From Liolophura sinensis (lineage: Eukaryota > Mollusca > Polyplacophora > Chitonida > Chitonidae), in assembly GCF_032854445.1 (NCBI RefSeq), contig NC_088301.1, positions 45,441,116 to 45,505,115 on the forward strand: DNA of 64,000 nt. Reading direction: 5' to 3'. The notes beneath the pieces were generated by a model. It had not been told where the DNA came from, did not search any database, and saw nothing but the letters and a program-made list of their open reading frames with translations. Numbering within the stretch: position 1 is the first letter of the stretch; each line of letters starts with the position of its first letter. The translations under genes and the position numbers were made by a program. This document shows positions 13,201-24,000 of this stretch, one piece after another.

Positions 13201-15588
13201 AGTTTTTTCCCCAGAAATGTAAGTACGTAAAAGAAGAAAATGAGAACATATGTCCCAGCTTTATAAAACTTGACTTCAGATATTTAACAATAATATTTTC
13301 CTAAACAGTGCTTGACAAAGATCCCGGCAGGAGGACAGAAAGTTTGTAAAACTTTTTACATTTATGCGGTGATGCCTCAAATTTTTGATGATATGAGAAA
13401 TACTGCACGCGAAGAAGATGAAAAACTTTATTTTCCAGTATGAAGATATGATACCCTAAGTATAACTGTGTTCAGAAAATTTGTAATTGATTTCCATATG
13501 TTTAAGTTAAAAAATGAGTTTGATGCAAAAATCTACCAAATAGTTCACCAGTACTTGGGATATTCATGTTACTGTGCTTTACATGTACATGTACACGTAT
13601 GTAAAACCAATATAAGCAGTACTTTTTGAGATGCCACCATTCACGTTGATTCTAATACACACAAAAGCCTGTCATGAATTTTGCAATGTATAAGTACCAT
13701 AATAAACAAGGATGAAGAGCATCAGTAATATGATATCCTCCTCTTAGGTCATTAAACTTTACATCTGTCCAAAACTTGAGCTCAAAATGAATGATATTTC
13801 AAGCTATTCAAAGTGAAGACCTTGACAAAATTGAGGTCTGTAATTCAGTATGATTTTAAGGTGTGAAGTTATTAGATTCTTTAGAAACATTACAGCATTA
13901 CAACATGGAACATGGAAGTTGGTAAATTACAACAAACAATTATATATCTGAAAAATTCTGAATATTTCAATGATTCAGTGTCATCTTTTTGATGGCCTGT
14001 GTTGAAGTTGTGGACATCAGTAGTTTATTTTGATCACTTAAAAATGAGTGAATGACCAAACATTGAGACTCAGGTCCCAGTTGTTCAAAACTTTGAAGAC
14101 TTAATACCTTTAATAACTTTAAACCAAGTCCTCAATTTTGTACTCAGCCCAAAAATAATTGCATAACAGCATATTAAATATAAACTAAGCCTGCTGCTGT
14201 TATACTTTAGACTCTGGCCAGCTGTATTGGCTGCCGAATTTGTCTAAAAATCTTATTATAAGATGGACTTAATACAAGTTTTAGCTACTACACTTTCAAA
14301 CACTGGGCCCTGGAGTTCAAAACAGATGGTACATGTAGTTATATGGTGAAAAGTATGAGAAAAAGTTAAACAATTTAACTGCTACACTTAGTTATCCAGC
14401 ATCAGACAAAATGCTCCGCTTTTCATTGGACAACAACTGTCACGTGTGGTACAGATATATATGTATTCTCCAATCCTGTAGATGATGCCAAATGTGTCTG
14501 CTGAGCAGGTCATCTCCCTTTGCTGGGTTGTGAATACACTTATATTCACCTATACATCAGTCTTCTGCACTGAATTAATGGGTCTTTGCAGGATAAGTTC
14601 ATTACATGGTTACTCAGTGATAGGATATGGAAATATATTGTGTTAGTAACCTTCATATTAGTCTTGGCTGATGCCTCACCCAACATAAGAATTACTGACA
14701 CCATATACCCACGTATCCTTTCACTAAGTAACCATGTAACTAATATTATACAACATAAACTTAAGACTTAGGATGTGCATGTTTAACCCCCAACAGACGA
14801 GTAAATAAACATTACTTACAACGAGATTCATCACATATGGACTTCAAGCGACTGTGCCTTGCCATTTTTTGTCTTATGTGCGTAGGACACTTATCTGATC
14901 TACGGTGAGAACTAGAACTTTTGGGATCATCATCTTCATGAAATAATCTGTTGAACTTTGCATTTGATTTGGCAGAATCAGGATTGAGTTTCATAGACGA
15001 TTTCATTTTCACAAAGTCAGAATCTGAGGTCTGTCTCGATCTGTCAGCTGTTGGCTCCTCCTCGTTGCTTCCAGCATGCTCCTCACTGGAATGGGTTGGA
15101 GGATACGTCTCTCTCATTGTTGCTGTCTGCCATTCTCTTGGCACTGGGGTTATATCAGCAGTCATTTCTTTCCAGCCCATCATCAGCAAATATTCTAAAC
15201 TCTTTGGAATGCATGAACTAATTTCTTGAAGAGTGTAGATGTATTTTGCCAACTGGGATAGAACACTGGCTGCTGAAAGTCGTGCTTCCTCATAGAGATA
15301 GCGCTGGGAATCTTCATCATTTTCAAGAAGACTGTCAATTCTTCCCCTAACATGATGAAAAGATTGTGTAATTTCTGGTAAGAGGCTTGTCTTGACAAGT
15401 CCGTCTGCTTCATCTGTCTGACGTTGTACTTTTTCTTTATTTGCTAAAAAAGCTGCTACTTTTGGATTCAGATGTGCAAATCGTAGACTTTGAGGAAGTT
15501 CTTCTGGAAGTTTTCTGTACCTCTTGGGCGGCTGACGAAATCGCTTTTGCTTGAAGAAAAATAACTTTACCCCAACTGGTGCTGCCAT
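1239..15588 (-). CDS. FAM194-domain protein, C3orf20-like (multi-exon; one frame break)
   Basis: Coding exons 5' to 3': 15588-14820, 12385-12302, 10945-10880, 9011-8912, 8158-7946, 6875-6717, 6444-6333, 5967-5836, 5704-5603, 5407-5301, 4958-4738, 3942-3792, 2936-2633, 2364-2163, 1859-1717 and 1425-1239. All have AG/GT borders and compatible phases, giving about 1016 residues. The start is the ATG at 15588-15586 (MAAPVGVKLFFF). The FAM194 domain covers about residues 400-600: DGTTTIFYPSGHP, then GYYTLVYGD, NGNVRLQITKKGG and KKWKWP. The C-terminal part keeps CPISLRAEM, CRCSRHH, SDLEFDNFL and HNGNLVFCDHIFNGYGN. FAM194 occurs in ERICH6, ERICH6B and C3orf20; the long tail after the domain favours C3orf20. 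Molecular function is unknown, and a testis/cilium link is inference. The last exon either ends at the TGA at 1241-1239 or splices on at 1243/1242. A 7-C run at 2752-2746 breaks the frame (see separate entry). Confidence 0.82.
2633..2936 (-). CDS. FAM194-gene exon 13, broken by a 1-nt frame shift at a C7 run
   Basis: The exon enters in phase 2 after AG at 2938-2937 and reads ALMDLPPFLNSRGKQRPL through CPISLRAEMLGYERPP. It then reaches a run of seven C (plus-strand G 2746-2752), after which that frame stops within a few codons. The neighbouring frame continues CRCSRHHIPYISDLEFDNFL to the donor at 2632 and joins the next exon (LYPDATPAEAMIEK) in the correct phase. Removing one C makes the exon 303 nt and restores everything upstream and downstream. 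A possible 45-nt internal intron (donor GTATGT, acceptor CGCAG) does not repair the frame, because 45 is a multiple of three. It is either a sequencing or assembly error or a real disruption near residue 800. Confidence 0.75.
4088..4217 (+). mobile_element. SINE, 5'-truncated, plus orientation (FAM194-gene intron)
   Basis: Starts near the internal CATGCTTTCTTCCTCTC, carries TGGGAAGGTCTTCCAGCA and GTGAAATATTTTTGTGAACG, and ends in (AAAT)n at 4202-4217. The tRNA-derived head is absent. It sits between exons 4738-4958 and 3792-3942 of the minus-strand gene. Confidence 0.7.
7120..7345. repeat. Diverged tandem repeat, ~140-bp unit (FAM194-gene intron)
   Basis: CTAGGTGCACATGTGATATA ... TTCATGGAAATT ... 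GAAGAGATATTGTT is echoed by CTAGGTGATTATGTGACATA ... TTCATGAAAATT ... CAAGAGGTATTGTC. Similarity is visible but substantially decayed. Confidence 0.45.
7781..7799. repeat. A19 homopolymer
   Basis: Nineteen consecutive A, in the intron just downstream (on the gene strand) of the exon at 7946-8158. Confidence 0.85.
8234..8375 (-). mobile_element. SINE, partial, minus orientation (FAM194-gene intron)
   Basis: A (TTTA)n tail at 8236-8250 is followed by TGATTGGTGTACATGCCGTA, AGAATGTTTCACTTACATGA and GGTGGGAGGAAACCGGGA, then a degraded middle part. No tRNA head is recognisable. It lies just beyond the exon at 7946-8158. Confidence 0.7.
11769..11790. repeat. (TA)n microsatellite
   Basis: About ten TA units, in an intron of the FAM194 gene. 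Confidence 0.8.
11920..12118. repeat. Direct duplication, ~70-80 bp, 119-bp spacing (FAM194-gene intron)
   Basis: CTTCTAGAAAT(G/T)AACAAC begins at 11920 and 12039. Both copies run on through CAACTTGTCTCAAAAGTT to TTTTCAGATAAAGTGT and CCATGGCC. Copy 2 has about 9 extra bases. Confidence 0.75.
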
Positions 15589-15658
15589 AATCAAGCCTGT
15601 TGTCTCTCAAAACAACTTCTCTGAGTGTCACAAGTGACATTTCAAACTTGAAAAAGAC
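15589..15658 (-). other. 5' UTR segment of the FAM194 gene
   Basis: A pyrimidine-rich acceptor (TTTTTCCAG) ends at 15659, followed by 70 nt of leader before the ATG at 15588. A plausible first exon lies at 17360 to about 17480, with donor AG/GTACTT at 17359. If so spliced, an ATG at 17375-17373 would open a 14-codon upstream frame that ends before the main start. The exon pairing is inference. Confidence 0.45.
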
Positions 15659-17441
15659 CTGGAAAAATGAAACAGTACATTGTACAAGTCTATTAATTCT
15701 ATGAGTGGAATGAGATGCCAGTACCACCTAATGACCATCTGGGAATGATCCTCAATGAAATGTTCGTCTTGTTCCATGAACTCAACATTTACCAAGCACA
15801 CATACTGTACATCTGAGTCATATATTACAATACAATGTATATTTACATGACTACATGTATGTAAAGATATAACAATTCATCATGTTCACATAATGGACTA
15901 ACATACATGTGTTTAAGTTTTCCTTTCAATCAAAGTGTGTTGCTTTTTCAAACAGGTCTGTTTCAAAGTTTTACCACTCCTAGCCTGCTGATGTTTCAGT
16001 GTACATCTTCAGATATAGTGTATATCGTACGTGTAGGATGACTGAACATGATGTGAAGGAGGCTACACAAGGATTACCCAGATACATGTACATAATGGTA
16101 CTTTTTATGAAATCCCAAGCAATATACTGCTAAAAGGAAAAACCAAAACACCTGATTCCTTGTAACTGTCTAAATATTTTGGAAAACTGGTGTGTGCGAC
16201 AAAAATTATTTTCATTGAATCATTACTTTATCATAATTTCATTTTTTGGGTAAATTGCTGTCGAAAAAAATTAAATAATGATGGGTGAGGGGGAGAAATG
16301 CATTCTCGGCTATTCGGAGCTATTCTTGTGCACATTATACAATGCATTCAGAGAACAGTAGCTCACACGATCAAGGCTGTAGCTGTTCGTAAAACTGCAT
16401 AATGTTCAAGTCAGGTGATACATTGAAATACTTACCTCTAAACCAAAATAAAGTACAAGGACATGGTCACACATGTCAGACATTATTCTCAGATATTCAC
16501 AGATATTATCCATGTGAAATATAGAACTCTGAGTACGTAGATTTAGCCAGAGTTTGATATCAGGGCCCTTCATTTCCAATTTTTTCCCATTTTTACTATC
16601 TAACCCAAGTGAATTTTGTCAGAATAGGGTCCTGTGGCTAAACCTATGTTTGAGTACAACATCACGATAATGAAATGTATCTTCCGCTTGCCCATTTAGC
16701 TGTGTGCATGAAAAAGCAGTATTATGCTATGTACTTGAATGAGGGTAACGACTATGAAAATAAAAATAATATTAATCAGACTGACATTAAGCATGCACAG
16801 GCTCAGATGATAAGCAAGATGATTATATGGTAAGTTTCATCAAAATCAGTGCAGTCACTAGTTTGAGAGGAGATGCAGGGACAAAATCGTGTCACAGACA
16901 GACAAATGGTCGAAGATGTTCACGAAAGATGTTCTTAACAGTAGGCCCACCAATTTTGTGTCTACTTAACCAAATATTCTTAACAGTACTAATAAGGTTA
17001 TGATGTGTCTTAAATGTACATGTAATTAACATGACATTTTACACATTTGAAAAGTGCCACGATAATTATTTAGTAGAAAAAATATAATACATGTAAACGC
17101 TAAGATTCATGGAATCAGATGTCAGATACACCGCAAGACTGTAAGATAATAAACTTCGAAACACTTAACCATTATCGTGTATACATCTGCTGAAAAATGA
17201 CCAGTCACGCATTACTAATTTCTAAAACTGGATGGACAACAATAAACTCCTGTTAAATATTAAATTCTCTCTTTGCCCATACAATATACTGCTTCATGAC
17301 ACACAATCCGAAATTAACTTTACCACCTGTTAATTTAAACACATTTGCAGTGAAAGTACCTGATACGTCCCATGTTGACTGCAAACGTTTTGGAACCGCC
17401 AGCCGCCATGTTTCACTTGAAACTTGAGGGGAAGTGCGTGC

Positions 17442-17454
17442 AGTGCCTAGCAAC
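17442..17454 (-). promoter_or_regulatory. X-box-like (RFX) site near FAM194-gene start
   Basis: Plus strand reads AGTGCCTAGCAAC; reverse complement GTTGCTAGGCACT. The right half AGCAAC matches the RFX half-site RGYAAC exactly and the left half is one base off the palindrome. The same core occurs in the inverted-repeat element at 51671-51683 and 54564-54576. Confidence 0.45.
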
Positions 17455-17965
17455 GAGACGCTACACCGCATGTGGCCGATTTGTTTACATTTTGAGTCGT
17501 GAACGTAAATTTTGAGATCGGAGTCACTGTAACGTGCTAGTTCGTGATTACTCAACCATTATTTATCTAATTATACTATTTCATACTTATCATCAGTATT
17601 AATTATAACCTGTACATTGTATGATTGTCCAAGATTTTTCAACTTACCTAATCAGAATCAGAGTAATCTGGTGATGAGCTAAGTTACGACACGCAGCTCT
17701 ATAGTTTTTATTGTTCATTCTAAATATATATTTTCATAATGTTAATATGTTTATAATGTTAATATAATTTTAATAATCTTCAGAATTAATACATGACAAA
17801 TATTTCTGAGCTCATACATTTTCAACGCTAATAAGACACTCAAATTATATTTTTATTCAATTTCATTTTCTTATGGTGATTTCTTACTAGTTATCTCCCT
17901 TGAATACATCACTCTCTAGTGTGTTTCGAAGCCCCGTTTCCATGGGCTTCTGTCAACCTGCCATC
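17455..17965. promoter_or_regulatory. Divergent promoter between the FAM194 gene and LRGUK
   Basis: About 0.5 kb separates the probable first exon of the minus-strand FAM194 gene (17360 to about 17480) from the LRGUK leader (about 17940 onward). The flanks are GC-richer than the AT-rich centre. No convincing TATA box sits at either edge. X-box-like sites lie beside both putative start regions (17442-17454 and 17936-17949). Head-to-head layout with RFX-type sites fits coordinated ciliary or testis expression; transcription start sites are inferred. Confidence 0.55.
17936..17949 (+). promoter_or_regulatory. X-box-like (RFX) half site upstream of LRGUK
   Basis: Reads GTTTCCATGGGCTT. GTTTCCATGG fits the left half and core of the RFX consensus GTTNCCATGGNAAC; the right half is degenerate. 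It lies 30 nt before the first ATG (17966) of the LRGUK leader, so it could also be in the 5' UTR. Confidence 0.4.
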
Positions 17966-18016
17966 ATGGCCGAAGAAGTAGGAAAGCATTTAGTGCCCCG
18001 GAGATGGAGCGTATGA
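17966..18016 (+). CDS. Upstream ORF overlapping the LRGUK start codon
   Basis: ATG at 17966 in strong context (A at -3, G at +4) opens 16 codons, MAEEVGKHLVPRRWSV, ending in TGA at 18014-18016. It overlaps the LRGUK ATG (18004) out of frame. Scanning ribosomes that use it would bypass the main start. Alternatively this is the true LRGUK N-terminus: one more C in the run 17996-17999 would place ATG 17966 in frame with LRGUK and add 13 residues. The overlap is seen directly; which reading is right is not settled. Confidence 0.5.
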   Translation: MAEEVGKHLVPRRWSV

Positions 18017-21000
18017 ACACGCCTTATGTCGCGATGGGTGGAGAATTTATGGCTGCAAATGATCAGTTTGACTACATGGATACGGATACGAATGTTCTGA
18101 ATCTGGACGATGGTAGAGAGGGTCGTTCACCCCTGGGTGACCCGACCGCTCAAGACGGCAAGTACCCGAACATTGACGGTGATGGCAGCGACGAGGACGA
18201 TGGACCAGAGGTAAATAAACATTATCCCAATACAATTTTTTAAAAAATTGATATCATTAATGGGAGATAAAGATATAATTGAAAATAGTTGAGTAATTTA
18301 AATAGAATGAAGTTACTATATAGAATGTAATGAAAGTACAAGCTTGCACGCATACAGCGTACTGTCACGTCGCCAGTCCCGTTACGCTCACTGGCCTTTA
18401 ATCATTACAACGCAGCAAGGGTGGTTATTGAATGGTTTTTATACCTCAGTCGATGTGAAATTTATATAGGACAATATACCAAAATCAGTATATACTAAGT
18501 GGAGTAAGATGTTTGTAAAATACGCATAAACCGAACACCTACAGCAATGCCAGTTCCGACGCTGTGATGCTAGTTCCGGCGCTATAAATAAAATGAGTCA
18601 ATGACGTAGAAAAAGCAGGCCATGTTTACCGTAAATATTCTAAACACGAACTGTTAGTAGTACTCCACCAGTAGACATCAGCATGATAAAGCCAACTGTT
18701 CTAATGGCGATACTACATATGGTTTTGCGACTGTGTGAAATGCGTTCCTCAAGGAGATTTCTTTTTGTGGAAATGATTTCCGGCGTCATTGTGTCACACA
18801 AGTCAAACTTGTGAAATGCAGTGAATGCAGATTGTCGTTGGTTTCTCTGGGCAGATTTCATCCCACCATAATGCTGCCCACCGTCGTATAAATGAAATAT
18901 TCTTGAGTACTGCTTAAAACACAAAACAAATAAATAATAATAATAAAAAATTAACATCCTGATATAGACTGTATGCTTAGGAAAGTAAATCACCATGGTG
19001 TCATCATTTGTGAGTATAATATTATATAGCCTCATAGCACAAATATATTCCCGCAAGTTGTCATTTAATAAACAGAGTTAGTAGATAGCATTTACAGGTA
19101 CATGAAATAAAACAAAGATGGTATTAAAATACAGACTGTAAAATGTATACATTATTATTATGGCTGAGAATATCTCTTTTGTTAGTCCCAGAGTGACATA
19201 ATGGTCATATACACGAGGCCTATATTTCAGTAATATTTCCAGTTTGTTTTACTAAGTATTTGTGCACAAATATGTTTGGATATATTATACACCATGTATT
19301 TACAATTACATCATTCCTATTTTAGTTATCTCCGGGTGGTATACTTGATGAAGAAACTGTAGCAAGAGGGCTGTCAAATGTGGGTCGCTCAGCTAGTGGT
19401 CAGCATCAAGTCTATTTACATTTGGCACTGCCTGTAAGTATATAAATTCTGAAGTCAATTTTACTAGGTAGGAGCCATGGTTAGGTGTTTAAATCTGCTT
19501 TGGTGGTGTTTGTTGTTGAATGCAATACCTCTGAATCTTGTTTTCTACCGAGTCTGCCTGTCTTATTGCTGTGAGACATAATGTAGTTTACTATGCATGT
19601 TTTATAACATTCTAAACTCAGAATGGAATGTTATAAATCAACACATTTCTTTTATCATGACATGGCATATGGGTATGAATACCAAAACTCACTGTAATAG
19701 CAAAAGTTATATCAATGACTGTGTGATATAGCACTTTTATCACTGAGGCACCCAGCCTGCTGTTAACAACGGGCTACACTGAGTTTGATCTGTACTGATA
19801 TGTTATAAATTAATGTACATGTACACATACATGTACCATTAGTGTTGGTAAAAGACATGTTTTTATTAATCAGTGACAAATATATATCATTTACTTTCAG
19901 GGGTATGCCTTGAAAGACATTAGCATTTTATCAGAATTTGTCCACCTCCAGAAAGTAGAGCTGCCTTACAATGAAATAACAGGTGAGTAACAATTAAGAC
20001 ACAAGAGATATATTCACAATAAGACTTTCATTGTCTGTAACTGATAGCTCATAAAGAAAAGTGACACCGTTAGTCCATGAACAGCTAGAGGAATTTTTTT
20101 GTCAAAATCTACAATTTTCCCATTATGTCTCTTTCTCACAGGTTGAGTGGGAGTTGTTTTCCTTTACCAATGTCCTGGCAAATATACACATTTATGTACT
20201 TTATGTAATTTTGTTGTTGCAGATTTATCACCACTTGACAGCCTGGAACACCTGTTAATCCTAGATGTGTCCAATAACAAGCTTACTAAGCTGCTTAACT
20301 TTTTGCCGCCCAAAAACTTGAAAGAAGTGGATATGTCATTTAACATGATAGAGGAGATGTCTGATCTCTCTGCTCATAGTTGTCTTTGCAAGCTAATACT
20401 CGACAGTATCCTTTGTTTATGGAAAATAATAATCATTCCATAATTGTAATGTCAATTTCTTGAAACCTAATATGGCTATTTAGTGTATGACTGTAAAAAC
20501 AATTAAGCATTTGCCTGAGATAGCATGCACAAGTAATGTGAAAAAAATGTTGTTCATGTCCAATTGTTTGGCCATTTTTTGTGAACAAAAGCATTTCCTT
20601 GAATTTTTGAAAGATAATAAAATCACAACTATAAAGGGAATAGAGGCCTGTCAGAGATTAAGCCACCTGAGTTTGGCTCACAATAATTTGGAACAAATAC
20701 AAGGACTCGAAAATTTACCAATAAAAATTCTTAATCTTGTAAGTATAATTGTATTACTTGCATTTCCCACCAACTGTAAATGAGTTAAGTTTGATGAAAA
20801 TGAACTGTTTAATAAAGTGCATGAAAAGAGTAACTGTCCCATTTCTACAAATCATTTTATTGGTACATCTGTGATAATGATGAGTATGTTTTAAACTCAG
20901 TCATTAGTATATGCACAGTAGACAAACGGTGTAACTCATTTACGTGAGATCTGCTTCATTTATTTCTAGCGTGGCAATAAAATCAAGAAGATAGAAAACA

Positions 21001-24000
21001 TCGAGACACTGAGATATTTACAGGTAAAATATGCCATTGAATATATAAATTTAAAAAGTTTCTTATACTTTTAACCTTTTTCTATATCATTTAAACATAC
21101 AGTAAGTATTTCTAAAAAAATGTCAACATTTTCTCTTGATCGTCTACAAGCATTGCTACTATGTTGCAAGTGCATATCGCACAGAGTGTTAAGTTAAGCC
21201 GTGATCATTCATTTATTCATTTAAAGAACAACATAAAGTACTGAGAAAAAAACAGGTCGCTTTCTCTTAACAGCCTGCCCATTCAGAAATAATGTGTAAA
21301 TATGATTTGGGCGCCTTCATATTTTAACTTTTCTGTGCGTACTTAACACTAGATTATGTATATATGTCTTCACAGCATGTAAACCTTTCTGGCAACAGCA
21401 TAAGAAGCATGGAGGGTCTGAAGGAGCATCGTCTCTTGGAATCCATTGATATAGAGGATAATGAGGTGAACTTATTAAAGTAAAAGAAAGCTAAAATATG
21501 ACGTAAGGTTTATCGAACAAACAGCTGAAAACTATGCAAGAGTGTTGAAAGGCATTCAAATATTTGAATAGTAAGGTGGGCTTTATGAGCCATATTGCCA
21601 GTATATAGGAGCTCTGACGTCACATCACTCACCAGAAGGAAGGAATTTTGGGGAATCTTTTAACAGTAATCTTTCACTCGTGGGTAAAAAGGGTTATTCG
21701 AACAATCAGTGTTGAGATTAGAGTTGGAAAAACTTTGTGTGATGTCAGAGTTCCTAAACTCTGATAGTATGGTCCATAAAGCCCACCTTAGAATGCAAGT
21801 GTTTGACCGCCTTTAACTCTCTTCACAAAAATCTGAAAAATAAATGAAAGTATATTTGTGCATTGTTTTAAGTCGTCAGTTTAGTGACACCTTCTTCACT
21901 TTTTAGACGTCTTTTACTTTAAGTAGATGCTGTATCATATGAATCATAAATTCATGATCGGCTTCTTGCTGTTTAAGAGGATATCCAATCATCGTTCTGA
22001 ACATTACTGTTTTATTTATATTTTGCAATGTAAAAGTTGAAAGGTGTTTTCATTTGAACCAGATAATTATGTTTCTTAAGTTAATTTTTACCAGAGACTA
22101 GTGTAATCTATATTAGAAAGAATGTTAGGTTTGAGTGTTACATTTGTTATGTTTCACCACATTTTTTATTCTTTGTTTCAGATAATAGATATTTCAGAAC
22201 TGAAGTACATTTGTGACCTGCCGATGTTGCGTAACTTAAATTTGCTGAGAAATCCTCTTCAGGAGTTACCAGACTACAGACTCTCCATCCTTTTTCGCAT
22301 CCAAAGACTAGTGGAGCTAGATAGACGCAAAGTGGAAGTTGATGAAAAGGTGAGTAGACTAGATCAGAACTGGCTAATTTTTTCTATGGCTGTGTCTGGA
22401 TATTTATTTATTTATTTATTTGATTCGTGTTTTACGCCATACTCATACCTAGGCCTGTGTTATCTGAAAAATGTCAATTAAGAGAATTAGATTGAGAAAT
22501 CCTTCACTGATTTAAAGTGTGTTCCCGATGTGATAACTTGCAAATGAGGCAGCACAGAATGCAACGTTCATTTGTGGATTGCACGTGTAAATAATATGGC
22601 AGATTGGAAGTGGATTGACGTCTGCTCTTGAAAGTCTTCTGCAGTAAACCAAATACGATGTTCCTTTCTATTGACCATGTATTTTAAAGTATTCGTAATT
22701 CCCAGTGATCTATATGGCAAAACTGAAGTTACATTGGAGGGTGTATAATTTCAACACAGTATCATGTCTGACATTTGAAGTTGTCACACTACAAAGAAAG
22801 GTAAACCGGTCAAAAAGTTAATCTGTGGACATATTTTCAAAGTATAGAAAGGCAAGTGAGTGGATGGTCGATTGGAAACCCGGGATAAAACTCAATGTTT
22901 GATTGTCCACTTAAAGTCGGAAAGTCTTAACGTCATGTAGATAACATTTAAAATAGCAGTAGAATTTTTTGGCGTCAGCAATATGTCTCATTAAGGGTCT
23001 CAGAATTACACAAGAGCTTCTGTGTTGAATGAAGTGTATTTCAGTTAAACTTTAATTTGAATTGAAGAAAAAAATAAAAATAGAACTATATAATTTACTA
23101 TAGCCATATCATTCATATTCATATTAGTATTAGTAATATAATATATTCATATTAGTGACACACTCTTGCATTTTCACATTTTTCAGGTGGCTGCTGTTAA
23201 CATGTTTAACTCACCATTAGAGGTAGTAGCTGCAAAAGACCACATTTTGCATGTGGTTTACAATTTTCTTCAGCCTTGTAAAGTCTGGGACAGGTAAGTT
23301 TGAATCTAAATCATAAGATCTTTGACTGTACAAATGTGTGTGTATCACAGAGTACAAACATAAAGTGGGAAATTTCAGAGACAATCTTATCCTGAGAAAG
23401 TCATTGTTTTGCATGTATCTGATTAACCAAGTGTATTGTTTTCAATTGTATTTCAATGTATTTAAGTGAATTACAAGATTGGTGATTAAAAATTTGTGCA
23501 TGTGTAATGAATTTTTCGGGCTGTACTTTCAGCACATTGCCTAGCACTGAGACGCCATATCCTATGTTGGTGTTGGTTGGCCCTGAGGGCTCAGGCAAAA
23601 AAGAACTGGCCATGAAGTTGGTTGAGGAATTTCCAGATTATTTTGGATATGGGTGAGTGTGGGATGTGTATTAAAGGAAAAGACAACACTAGACCAAATG
23701 CATGCATATTTGCATTGATACCTCACATAAAGTTTAAAAAGCATACCTTTTTATTTCTGTGTTGTTGCATAATCAAGATAGTTCAAGGTGAGATAAAATT
23801 GGCAAATTGAGAAAATCAACATGCCATGATATCAATTTTAACTGATCAGACACAAGTTATTTCTATAACCTGAGAATGCATCTGTTTCTGGTGACATCTC
23901 ACAAACCCTTTTATGTGTGTAGGGTAAGAGTGACGGATTCTCTGATTTATTGAGTTACCAAGCACGTGAGAGAAAAAGTCTGGCCATTTAGATCATTTTG

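Noticed and set aside
17253..17555. 100-codon minus-strand frame over the divergent promoter
   Set aside because: Crosses the probable first exon/intron border of the FAM194 gene and matches nothing recognisable.
18640..19056. 138-codon minus-strand frame
   Set aside because: It runs through a SINE fragment antisense to LRGUK intron 1, with no splice borders or recognisable domain.
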